Source: JBBQER01 sp052148155 | Lineage (GTDB): Bacteria; Actinomycetota; Acidimicrobiia; IMCC26256; PALSA-610 | Direction of reading: 5' to 3' | Length of the DNA stretch: 38,476 bases | Assembly (NCBI GenBank): GCA_052148155.1 | Contig: JBKQIY010000158.1 | Location: 1-38,476 of the forward strand | Part shown: positions 31,347-38,476 of the stretch, one piece after another | Layout of the letters: each line of letters starts with the position of its first letter | Position numbering within the stretch: position 1 is the stretch's first letter | Program-made: the position numbers and the translations under genes | The notes under the pieces: model-generated | What the model was told of the DNA's origin: nothing | Seen by the model: the letters and a program-made list of their open reading frames with translations, nothing else | The model's database searches: none

Positions 31347-31799
31347 TCAGCGCGACCAGCCGACTTGCAAGATCAACGTGCATGCGATCGCACAGAAGCA
31401 CAACCCGTGGTCCCACAGGATCGTCCGGGCGAGCTTGCTCTGGCGCTCCGGCGCGTCGATCTGCGCCCCGAGTCGAACCGCGTTGCGAACGGTTCGCCCG
31501 GCTGCGACGCCGATCGCGGCGGCGGTCAACGCCAGCGACGGGTACGCCACCCACGCGGCGACGTCATGGCGGACGATCTCGCCGATCAGGCCGACGAGCG
31601 CGACGAACATGGTCGCGGCGACGAGTCGGTTCATCGGTCGGGCGGTCGTGGTGACCCGCCGGTAATACGCGGCGATCGAGACAAGAACCTCTGGTGGGAG
31701 CTCGGCGTCGTGATGGCCGACGGTCTGGACGTCGAACATCAGGTCGAACCACAACACGGCAAGCAAGAAGCCGAGACCGACGGCAGCGACGACACGCAT
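31347..31799 (-). CDS. Small integral membrane protein, four predicted helices
   Basis: 150 residues with hydrophobic segments at about 3-22, 60-78, 84-102 and 129-147, separated by short charged loops (YYRRVTTTARPMNR, QIDAPERQSKLART). No enzyme motif is seen and I do not recognise the family. ATG 31799 is preceded by TAAGAC seven bases upstream, close to the leaderless -10 pattern. It converges on the toroid gene with a 28-base gap. Confidence 0.7.
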   Translation of the reverse strand: MRVVAAVGLGFLLAVLWFDLMFDVQTVGHHDAELPPEVLVSIAAYYRRVTTTARPMNRLVAATMFVALVGLIGEIVRHDVAAWVAYPSLALTAAAIGVAAGRTVRNAVRLGAQIDAPERQSKLARTILWDHGLCFCAIACTLILQVGWSR

Positions 31800-31827
31800 C
31801 GGCGAAGTCTTACCTCAGGCCGGTCGC

Positions 31828-32187
31828 TCACATCGCAGCACGACCCGGCAGTGATCGGTGCGGCGGCGCAAGCAGGCCAGACCAGTCGAGATGCACGAGC
31901 AGGGCCGCGCACGGAACGCTGGCCCGCAACGCGAAGACGTCAATCTCGGTGCCGGGGCTGCACCAGGACCGGTCGCGCGCAGACGCCGCTGCGTGCGTCC
32001 GACATCGCCGGCGGGACTGGCCGAGCGCGAGGCCGACGATCCCGAGCGCCGTGAGGAGCGTGAGGTCGCGGCCGCACCACCGCCGTAGGGCGATCCGCGC
32101 GTGGCCGACCGCGAGGAGCGCGAGGATCGTCGGGTTCCATGATGCCTGGCACCGTGCGATCAGCGCGCGATCCTGACGCGTGGCCAA
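31828..32187 (-). CDS. Small membrane protein, DUF202-like
   Basis: 119 residues. A basic N terminus (RQDRALIARCQ) leads into hydrophobic stretches NPTILALLAVG, LTLLTALGIVGLALG and PCAALLVHLDWSGLL, a layout like DUF202 proteins, though the match is by eye only. The third codon positions are mostly G or C, as in real genes here. The start is TTG 32187, which overlaps the divergent HAD gene start by eight bases; a shorter product is possible. Confidence 0.5.
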   Translation of the reverse strand: MATRQDRALIARCQASWNPTILALLAVGHARIALRRWCGRDLTLLTALGIVGLALGQSRRRCRTHAAASARDRSWCSPGTEIDVFALRASVPCAALLVHLDWSGLLAPPHRSLPGRAAM

Positions 32188-32776
32188 GGTTCGCTATCTG
32201 TTGTGGGATTTCGGCGACACGCTCGTCGACCAGCGGTGGATGTGGCCCAGCCCGCCCGACGCTCCCGAATGGACCGCTCGCTATCAAGGCCTGGCGGACA
32301 GCGAGCTCGACGCCCGGTGGAATCTCGGCGAGATGACCACAGAAGCACTCGCGACGGCGCTCACCGCCGATCTCGGGATCTCCCTCGACGCGACGATGGC
32401 GCACATCGAGGATTGTTGTCGCAACGTGGTGTTCTTCGAGCACGCATGGACCGCGGCGCGGGCGCGCACGCTGCCGCAAGCGATCGTGACTGTGAACTCC
32501 GATGCTTTCAGCCGATTCGTGGTACCGAACTACGGGCTCGACTCGGTGTTCGAACGGATCGTGACCTCGTGGGAAGAACGCACACTCGACAAGACAAGTC
32601 TGTGCGAACTCGCGGTGGAACGGTTGGGTGGACGCGACCCGTCCGAGGCGCTGCTCATCGACAACATCGAAGCCAACGTCGACACCTGGCGGTCGGTTGG
32701 CGGTCAGGCATACCTGTTCAGAGGCGACGAGCAGTTCGCCTGCGACGGGCCGCTAACCCCGTCGAACGATGCGTAG
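32180..32776 (+). CDS. HAD-like hydrolase
   Basis: 198 residues. LLWDFGDTLVD gives the nucleophile Asp10 of motif I, but the second motif position (usually Asp) is Gly12. IVTVNSD is motif II, DKTSL a candidate motif III Lys, and LLIDNIEANVD motif IV. The Gly at the acid/base position suggests weak or altered phosphatase chemistry. GTG 32180 is the likely start. Its end overlaps the convergent methyltransferase gene by 24 bases. Confidence 0.8.
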   Translation: MAKVRYLLWDFGDTLVDQRWMWPSPPDAPEWTARYQGLADSELDARWNLGEMTTEALATALTADLGISLDATMAHIEDCCRNVVFFEHAWTAARARTLPQAIVTVNSDAFSRFVVPNYGLDSVFERIVTSWEERTLDKTSLCELAVERLGGRDPSEALLIDNIEANVDTWRSVGGQAYLFRGDEQFACDGPLTPSNDA

Positions 32777-33373
32777 GGAGCCGGTCGCCGAGACTGGCAC
32801 GAAGCCGTCGGCTACCGCGCGCTGCCAGACATGGAACGGAGCTTGGCCGCCGTCGGCCGGTTCCTCGAACACGTCGTGGATCGCGAGGACGCCGCCCGGC
32901 GCGAGATGCGGCGACCATTCGCCGTAGTCGGCCATCGCCACGTCTTCGGCGTGACCGCCGTCGATGAACACAAAGCCGAGCGGCGTGCGCCACGCGCGCG
33001 CGACGGGTACGGAATACCCCACGACCGCGACCACAACGTCTTCGAGCCCGGCGGCCTGGATCGTGCGACGGAAAAACGGCAGCGTGTCCATCCGCCCGGT
33101 CTCGGGGTCGACGACCTCGGGATCGTGATGGTCCCATCCGGCCTGGTTCTCCTCGGATCCGCGGTGGTGATCCACGGTGAAACACACGGTTCCGGCTGCG
33201 CGAGCGGCCGCCCCGAGATACACGGCCGACTTGCCGCAATACGTGCCGACCTCGAGCAACGGACCGGCCGCACCTGCGGTGACGCCGGCATCGTGCAATG
33301 CCAATCCCTCGTCGTCGGGCATGAAGCCTTTCGCGGCGCGCGCCACTTCGAGCAACTCGGCATCCATGGACAT
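32753..33373 (-). CDS. Class I SAM-dependent methyltransferase (Methyltransf_24/CmcI-like)
   Basis: 206 residues. The SAM-binding motif EVGTYCGKSA is at 41-50, TVDHHRGSEENQAGW follows, and FVFIDGGHAEDVAMADYG is the metal/SAM acidic motif of the Methyltransf_24/CmcI type. GGVLAIHDVF closes the core. The substrate is unknown. ATG 33373 follows TAGCCT by seven bases; an ATG six bases further in is also possible. It lies beside the GT4-methyltransferase-toroid cluster and may share its pathway. Confidence 0.85.
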   Translation of the reverse strand: MSMDAELLEVARAAKGFMPDDEGLALHDAGVTAGAAGPLLEVGTYCGKSAVYLGAAARAAGTVCFTVDHHRGSEENQAGWDHHDPEVVDPETGRMDTLPFFRRTIQAAGLEDVVVAVVGYSVPVARAWRTPLGFVFIDGGHAEDVAMADYGEWSPHLAPGGVLAIHDVFEEPADGGQAPFHVWQRAVADGFVPVSATGSLRIVRRG

Positions 33374-33380
33374 CGGGCGA

Positions 33381-33386
33381 AGGCTA
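33381..33386 (-). promoter_or_regulatory. -10 box (TAGCCT) for the CmcI-like methyltransferase
   Basis: TAGCCT on the minus strand is followed by seven bases and then ATG 33373. It overlaps the stop codon of the upstream 84-residue gene, so the methyltransferase has its own promoter inside a tight gene pair. Confidence 0.5.
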
Positions 33387-33638
33387 GGCGAGCGCTCGTC
33401 GGACCGCGCTCACCAACGCGCGTTGCTCGGCCTTCGTCGTCGCCCGCGTGCGCTCGAAATCGTCGCCTTCGAATCGAACGTCGGCGTAGATGTCGTCGCC
33501 GTCGGCATGAAAATGCAGGCATGCGCGCGAGCGCCGGTAAAACACGCCGCGACTCTTCTCGGTCAACCCGTCGACCGCACGCAACTGCGCGAGCAGCGGC
33601 TCGATCCGGTCGAGATCCTCGTCGCGGGCGTGGCGCAC
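33384..33638 (-). CDS. Small hypothetical protein, 84 residues
   Basis: A charged small protein: a helical N terminus (DLDRIEPLLAQLRAV), then GVFYRRSRACLHFHADGDDIYADVRF, which reads as two or three beta strands, then a helical C terminus rich in Arg and Ala. I do not recognise a family. GTG 33638 starts 15 bases after the mutase stop, with GGAG about eleven bases upstream, so it is probably cotranscribed with the mutase. Confidence 0.6.
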   Translation of the reverse strand: MRHARDEDLDRIEPLLAQLRAVDGLTEKSRGVFYRRSRACLHFHADGDDIYADVRFEGDDFERTRATTKAEQRALVSAVRRALA

Positions 33639-33653
33639 GATGACGTTCTCCGG

Positions 33654-35285
33654 TCAGATCCGGGGCTGTTCGACCCAACGGCCGAACACCGAGGCGAGCG
33701 CGTCGACGATCTCGCCGAGCGTCGCGTACGCGCGCGCCGCATCGAGAAGAGCCGGCATCAGGTTGACGGTCGGTTCGCGAGCATCGGTACGTACACGCGC
33801 GAGCGAGCGTTCGACGGCATCTCGGTCGCGTTCGTCGCGCACTTTCTGGAGGCGGCGACGCTGCTCCTCCTCGACTTCCGGTCCGATGCGCAGCGTCTCG
33901 GGCGGCGGCTCGTCGTTGCCCTCCACGAATGCGTTCACGCCGACGACCACGTGCCGGCCCGCGTTGAGCTTACGTTCGAGCTGATACGCCGAATCCGCGA
34001 TCGCGGACTGGTACCAACCCTCCTCCACGCCGCGTACGGCGCCGTCGAGCATCGAGCCTGATCCCATCGCTTCGATCCGGGCGAAGATCGCCTCTGCCTG
34101 TTGTTCGAGCTCGTCGGTGAGGGCTTCCACGTACCACGAACCACCGAGGGGATCGGCCACGTTCGCGACGCGTGCCTCGCTCGACAACACTTGCTGGGTA
34201 CGTAACGCGATGCGAGCCGCACGCTCGGTCGGCAGTGCCAGCGTTTCGTCCATCGAGTTCGTGTGCAGACTCTGCGTCCCGCCCAGCACCCCCGCCAACG
34301 CCTCGATCGCGGTGCGTACGATGTTGACCTCCGGCTGTTGGGCGGTCAGCGACACGCCCGCGGTCTGGGTGTGAAATCGCATCTGCAGTGATCGCTCGCG
34401 CTGGGCGTGGTACCGATCTCGGAGCCAGCGAGCCCAGATGCGGCGCGCGGCGCGGTACTTGGCGATCTCTTCGAAGAAATCTATTTGGGCGTTGAAGAAG
34501 AACGACAGGCGCGGCGCGAACGCGTCGATCTCGAGTCCGGCCTGTATCCCGAGCTCGACGTACGCGAAGCCGTTCGCGACGGTGAAGGCGAGTTCTTCAG
34601 CCGCGGTCGATCCGGCCTCGCGGATGTGATAGCCGGAAATCGACAGGGGATGCCAACGCGGCATATCGGCCGTGCAGAACCGGATCGTGTCGGCAACGAG
34701 CCGCAGCGACGGACGAGGCGGGAAGATGAATTCCTTCTGGGCCTGATACTCCTTCAAGATGTCGTTTTGTAGTGTGCCGCCCAATCGGGCGCGGGGGACG
34801 CCGGACGCCTCGGCGTTCGCGACGTACATCGCGAAGATCACCGCAGCCGGGCCGTTGATAGTCATCGACGTCGTGACCGCTCCCAGGTCGACGCCGCGGT
34901 AGAGGTCCTGCATGTCGGCCAACGTGTCGACTGCGACGCCGCACTTGCCAACCTCGCCCAGCGCGATCTCGTCGTCAGAGTCGCGGCCCATGAGCGTCGG
35001 GAGGTCGAATGCGGTCGACAGTCCGTCGCCACCGGCGACGAGTAGCTCGTGGAATCGACGGTTCGTGTCGAGCGCAGTCCCGAACCCGGCGAACATACGC
35101 ATCGTCCACAGCTTCGACCGGTACATCGACGCGTGAGGTCCCCGCGTGTACGGGTATTGGCCGGGATACTCGGCGTCGTCGGGTCCGTATACCGCGTCGA
35201 CTGGCACACCCGACATCGTGGTGAAGTCGGCGTCGCGGGCAACGGTCGTCTCGAACGCCTCCCGCCATTCGTCGCGCCGTGTCAC
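33654..35285 (-). CDS. Acyl-CoA mutase large subunit (methylmalonyl-CoA mutase family), no B12 domain
   Basis: 543 residues covering the TIM-barrel catalytic domain only; the C-terminal cobalamin-binding domain (DxHxxG) is absent, so a separate B12 subunit is needed and none is in the window. The substrate region reads PYTRGPHASMYRSKLWTMRMFAGFGTA: His51 stands where methylmalonyl-CoA mutase has Tyr89. Arg195 in PSLRLVAD (Arg207 equivalent) and His220 in SGYHIREAG (His244 equivalent) are kept. It would carry out an adenosylcobalamin carbon-skeleton rearrangement, perhaps on methylmalonyl-CoA or a related acid. GTG 35285 follows TAAACT by six bases. MeaB at 21370-22314 is the likely chaperone. 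Confidence 0.9.
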   Translation of the reverse strand: MTRRDEWREAFETTVARDADFTTMSGVPVDAVYGPDDAEYPGQYPYTRGPHASMYRSKLWTMRMFAGFGTALDTNRRFHELLVAGGDGLSTAFDLPTLMGRDSDDEIALGEVGKCGVAVDTLADMQDLYRGVDLGAVTTSMTINGPAAVIFAMYVANAEASGVPRARLGGTLQNDILKEYQAQKEFIFPPRPSLRLVADTIRFCTADMPRWHPLSISGYHIREAGSTAAEELAFTVANGFAYVELGIQAGLEIDAFAPRLSFFFNAQIDFFEEIAKYRAARRIWARWLRDRYHAQRERSLQMRFHTQTAGVSLTAQQPEVNIVRTAIEALAGVLGGTQSLHTNSMDETLALPTERAARIALRTQQVLSSEARVANVADPLGGSWYVEALTDELEQQAEAIFARIEAMGSGSMLDGAVRGVEEGWYQSAIADSAYQLERKLNAGRHVVVGVNAFVEGNDEPPPETLRIGPEVEEEQRRRLQKVRDERDRDAVERSLARVRTDAREPTVNLMPALLDAARAYATLGEIVDALASVFGRWVEQPRI

Positions 35286-35291
35286 GCCGTC

Positions 35292-35297
35292 AGTTTA
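35292..35297 (-). promoter_or_regulatory. -10 box (TAAACT) for the acyl-CoA mutase
   Basis: TAAACT on the minus strand is followed by six bases and then GTG 35285, one of the clearest leaderless promoters in the window. It separates the mutase from the SDR gene upstream. Confidence 0.55.
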
Positions 35298-35312
35298 CTA
35301 GCCGCGCCTGGC

Positions 35313-36113
35313 TCACAGGCCGAGCAGATTCGTGACGCCGTGATCGCGGCCGGCGGTGTAGCCGCCGTCGACCGCAATCGCCTGTCCGGTCACGAATGAC
35401 GCGTCGCTCGAGACGAGGAAGGCAGCAACTGCGGCGATCTCTTCGGGTCGACCGAGCCGCCGGAGCTTGTGCTCTTCGCGAATCTCGTCGCGGACCTTTT
35501 CAAGTCCGGGCATCCCGAACACGCCTTCGAGCATGGGTGTCTCGATGAAACCCGGACAGATGACGTTCGAGCGGATACCGACCCGCCCGTAGTCGATCGC
35601 GAGATTCTTCGTGAAGATGACGACCGCACCCTTCGACGCGTTGTACGAACTCCCTCCCGCGGTGCCTTCGAGACCCTCCACACTCGCGATCGTGACGAGG
35701 CTGCCGCGTTCGCCTTCGACAAGGGACTGTTCGAGCATTCGCGCGATCGCGTGTTTGCACACCAAGAATGTGCCGGTCAGGTTCACGTCGAGCACGTGCT
35801 GCCAGTCACCGCGATCAAGGAGATGCGCGGGTCCTCCACCGGCGATGCCGGCGGCGGTGACAACCGCGTCGAGGCGGCCGTGCTCGGCGATCGCGGCGTC
35901 GACCGCGCCCGCGATCTCGGACTCGTCGCGAACGTCGGCGGCGACGAACGAGACGTCGGGCGCACCGGCCGGAACGTCCACCGCGTGTTGCGGTTCGGAG
36001 CGGTCAAGACCAACGACCCGCGCGCCTTCGCGCACGAAGCGCGCGACACATGCGAGCCCGATGCCCGATGCGGCGCCCGTGACGAGCGCCACCTTGCCTT
36101 CCAGGCTTCCCAT
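35313..36113 (-). CDS. SDR family oxidoreductase
   Basis: 266 residues of the classical short-chain dehydrogenase family: TGAASGIG at 12-19, Asn111, Ser144 in ASVEG, and Tyr157/Lys161 in YNASK, the full catalytic tetrad. PGFIETPM and VTGQAIAVDGGYTAG are usual late motifs. LDRSE after the second strand favours NAD. The substrate is unknown. ATG 36113 has a strong AGGAGG ribosome-binding site four bases upstream, unlike its leaderless neighbours. Confidence 0.9.
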   Translation of the reverse strand: MGSLEGKVALVTGAASGIGLACVARFVREGARVVGLDRSEPQHAVDVPAGAPDVSFVAADVRDESEIAGAVDAAIAEHGRLDAVVTAAGIAGGGPAHLLDRGDWQHVLDVNLTGTFLVCKHAIARMLEQSLVEGERGSLVTIASVEGLEGTAGGSSYNASKGAVVIFTKNLAIDYGRVGIRSNVICPGFIETPMLEGVFGMPGLEKVRDEIREEHKLRRLGRPEEIAAVAAFLVSSDASFVTGQAIAVDGGYTAGRDHGVTNLLGL

Positions 36114-36258
36114 CGATCCTCCTCGGCTGTGTGTGAGTTTCTACACGTAGCGCATGTGGGCGTGGGTCCGGCCTGACCGCTCGGCTCGGGAGGTCAGCCC
36201 GGCTCCGTCACACCCAGACCGAAGACAGCTCGGCCTCCCGCGGTGCGCCGGGCTTGGA

Positions 36259-36264
36259 TAGGGT
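36259..36264 (+). promoter_or_regulatory. -10 box (TAGGGT) for glpX
   Basis: TAGGGT is followed by six bases and then ATG 36271, a leaderless start for glpX. No -35 match is seen. Confidence 0.5.
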
Positions 36265-36270
36265 CGCTCG

Positions 36271-37266
36271 ATGGAGACTCAGCAAAGCCCGGATCGCAAC
36301 CTCGGGATGGAGCTCATGCGTGCCACCGAGGCCGCCGCACTTGCGGCCGGACGGTGGATGGGACGGGGCGACAAGAACGCCGCGGACGGCGCGGCGGTCG
36401 AGGCCATGCGCGTGGTCCTCAACAGCGTGTCGATGGACGGCGTGGTCGTGATCGGCGAAGGCGAAAAGGATGAAGCACCCATGCTCTTCAACGGGGAGCA
36501 GATCGGCGACGGGTCTGCTCCCGCGATGGACATCGCCGTCGACCCGATCGACGGCACCACGCTCACGTCGCTCGGCCGGCCCGGCGCGATCTCGGTCATC
36601 GCGTTGAGCGAGCGGGGCACCATGTTCAATCCGGGCCCGTGCGTATACATGGAAAAAATCGCGGCCGGCCCGTTGGCTGCGGACGCCATCGACCTGAACG
36701 CGCCGGTCAAGGCCAACCTTGAAGCCGTCGCGAAGGCGTTGGGTGAGCGGGTGAGCGACGTGACTGCCGTCATCCTCGACCGCGACCGTCACACCGACCT
36801 CATCCGTGAGTGCCGTGAGGCCGGCGCACGTATCCGCCTCATCGCCGATGGCGATGTCGCGGGTGCGATCTCGGTCGCGTGGCGCAACTCGGGAACCGAC
36901 GTGCTGTTCGGCATCGGTGGCACACCCGAAGGTGTGCTCGCGGCGTGTGCGCTCAAATGCATCGGCGGCACCATTCAAGGCCGGTTGTGGCCCCGGAATG
37001 AGGAAGAGCGCCGCACCGCGCTGGACATGGGATATGACCTCGACCGCGTCCTCATGATTGACGATCTCGTGAGCGGCGACGACATCCACCTCTCGGTCAC
37101 TGGCATTTCCGACGGAGAGTTGGTCCAAGGCGTTCGCTACTGGGGTGACGGCGCGAGCACGCAGAGCCTCGTCATGCGGTCGAAGTCGGGCACCATTCGG
37201 ATCATCGGAGCGACGCACAGGTGGACGAAACTGATGTCGTACTCCGCGGTGCGCTGGGGCCGCTGA
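36271..37266 (+). CDS. glpX: Class II fructose-1,6-bisphosphatase
   Basis: 331 residues, the family length. GEGEKDEAPML at 62-72 and DPIDGTT at 91-97 are metal/phosphate motifs, and YDLDRVLMIDDLVSGDD and FGIGGTPEGVLAA are characteristic of GlpX. It dephosphorylates fructose-1,6-bisphosphate in gluconeogenesis; actinobacteria usually rely on this class. ATG 36271 is set by the TAGGGT box. It converges on the ATP synthase operon end. Confidence 0.95.
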   Translation: METQQSPDRNLGMELMRATEAAALAAGRWMGRGDKNAADGAAVEAMRVVLNSVSMDGVVVIGEGEKDEAPMLFNGEQIGDGSAPAMDIAVDPIDGTTLTSLGRPGAISVIALSERGTMFNPGPCVYMEKIAAGPLAADAIDLNAPVKANLEAVAKALGERVSDVTAVILDRDRHTDLIRECREAGARIRLIADGDVAGAISVAWRNSGTDVLFGIGGTPEGVLAACALKCIGGTIQGRLWPRNEEERRTALDMGYDLDRVLMIDDLVSGDDIHLSVTGISDGELVQGVRYWGDGASTQSLVMRSKSGTIRIIGATHRWTKLMSYSAVRWGR

Positions 37267-37618
37267 CCGTCCGATTGTCATCCGGTTCGCGGCCGGCGCG
37301 ACGACTGGACCGACGACGGTGCGTTCGGCGGTCCGTGCGGATACCTACCGGCGGCCTCGATCTTGTTGAAGCCACCGACGTCGCGCCAGGCCGGTCCGGC
37401 GGTTCCTGACGACACAGGCCTTCGCCGAACGGCTGCGTGCGGTTCAGGACCACGAACCGTGATGGGGCGATCTTGACGGTCTTCGCCCGCGATCGGCAAC
37501 GCCCCGCGGGATGGCCCGACCAGCCGACCGCCGTCGCGGGCCGCAGGTGCGTCGCGGGCGGATGCCTGCGCGGTCTTCGGCTTGGGCCAATGACGGCCTC
37601 GGGCGAAGCAGAGGTGGG
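37267..37618. other. Gene-poor stretch between glpX and atpC
   Basis: About 350 bases between two converging genes. Frames are open, as in all high-GC DNA, but none shows a family motif or a leaderless -10 with a start. No strong GC hairpin with a T run is seen, so no intrinsic terminator can be called for either gene. Confidence 0.5.
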
Positions 37619-38008
37619 CTACGGCTCGCCGGCGACCTCGAGGCGCACTTCGGCGCGCGCGAGGGCGGCTTGCGCCTCTTCATCTTCGGCGTTCACCCGG
37701 AGCGCCTCTTGGGCACGGGCCAAGGCGTCGCGGGCGCGGTCGGTGTCGATGCCACTGGCGAGTTCGGCGACGTCGGAGAGAACGATCACCCGGTCGTGCG
37801 CGACCTCGACGAATCCACCGTGGACGGCGAAGCGTTCCTGACCGCCATCGGGAAGCACGAGCCGCACCGACGAATCGGCAAGTGCGCCGAGGAACTGGGC
37901 GTGGCCGCGGAGAAATGCGATCTCGCCGCCGCCGAGCGTGCGCGCGACCACCATGTCGGCCTCGCCGACATAGAGCACCTGCTCAGGTGATACGAGCTGA
38001 ACTTCCAC
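37619..38008 (-). CDS. atpC: F1Fo ATP synthase epsilon subunit
   Basis: 129 residues with the beta-sandwich N-terminal domain (VSPEQVLYVGEADMVVART, GGEIAFLRGHAQFLGAL, VHGGFVEVAHDRVIVLSD) and a C-terminal helical hairpin rich in Ala, Arg and Glu. It couples the catalytic head to the rotor and can inhibit ATP hydrolysis. GTG 38008 begins six bases after the atpD stop, as expected for the conserved atpD-atpC order. Confidence 0.95.
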   Translation of the reverse strand: MEVQLVSPEQVLYVGEADMVVARTLGGGEIAFLRGHAQFLGALADSSVRLVLPDGGQERFAVHGGFVEVAHDRVIVLSDVAELASGIDTDRARDALARAQEALRVNAEDEEAQAALARAEVRLEVAGEP

Positions 38009-38014
38009 GGTTGA

Positions 38015-38476
<462 letters not shown>

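Noticed and set aside
37267..37618. Small genes between glpX and atpC (for example a 73-codon minus-strand frame)
   Set aside because: No start with a promoter or ribosome-binding site, and no recognisable protein features.

Overview
The window is about 38.5 kb of high-GC, densely packed bacterial chromosome with no rRNA, tRNA, CRISPR array, insertion sequence or phage gene that I can see. The content points to an actinobacterium: a LytR-CpsA-Psr (LCP) protein beside a WbbL-like glycosyltransferase, an F420-type luciferase-like oxidoreductase, a biotin carboxylase fused to its biotin carrier, an LpdA-type quinone reductase, MurA with Asp in place of the catalytic Cys, class II fructose-bisphosphatase (GlpX), and many start codons that sit directly behind a -10 box (leaderless mRNAs). 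Several genes recall, from memory, the Mycobacterium tuberculosis stretch Rv3264c-Rv3303c (ManB, WbbL1, LCP, FadE25, BirA, AccA3, LpdA). The absence of mycolate-type genes fits a deeper branch such as Acidimicrobiia, but that assignment is an inference.

Layout. 95-747: a zinc-ribbon/P-loop kinase broken by a frameshift. 798-7466 (minus strand): a cell-surface glycan locus of LCP ligase, UDP-glucose dehydrogenase, UDP-glucuronate decarboxylase-like SDR, two GT2 glycosyltransferases and a sugar-1-phosphate nucleotidyltransferase. 7859-14628: an acyl-CoA dehydrogenase divergent from pabB-pabC, then birA divergent from an acyl-CoA carboxylase alpha subunit, then a PhzF-family protein. 14725-19510: sugar epimerase and LpdA (minus), divergent from a galT-like gene, an SRPBCC protein and an F420-type oxidoreductase. 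19514-24921 (minus): enoyl-CoA hydratase with an unusual structured leader, a GNAT protein, MeaB, a NifU-like protein, MurA and a second crotonase. 24966-28034 (minus): class III cyclase, alpha/beta hydrolase and S9 peptidase. 28153-33373: a cluster of GT4 glycosyltransferase, methyltransferase and alpha-toroid protein, with two small membrane proteins, a HAD-like protein and another methyltransferase. 33384-36113 (minus): a small unknown protein, an acyl-CoA mutase large subunit and an SDR. 36271-38476: glpX, an empty stretch, then atpC and the end of atpD.

The genes fall into a few themes: envelope glycan assembly (ugd, uxs-like, GT2s, nucleotidyltransferase, LCP, epimerase, galT-like, murA, GT4 cluster), acyl-CoA metabolism (acyl-CoA dehydrogenase, two crotonases, biotin carboxylase with BirA, MeaB, acyl-CoA mutase) and housekeeping (folate pab genes, Fe-S NifU, glpX, ATP synthase).

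The points most worth a second look are: an arabinogalactan-linker-like locus in which Ugd/Uxs replace the rhamnose enzyme; a structured leader with a leaderless mini-ORF before the enoyl-CoA hydratase; the GT4-methyltransferase-toroid cluster of unknown product; a mutase subunit without a B12 domain and with an altered substrate-site residue; a crotonase lacking one catalytic Glu; and strikingly regular leaderless promoters, including a mirrored pair and one apparently shared -10 box.
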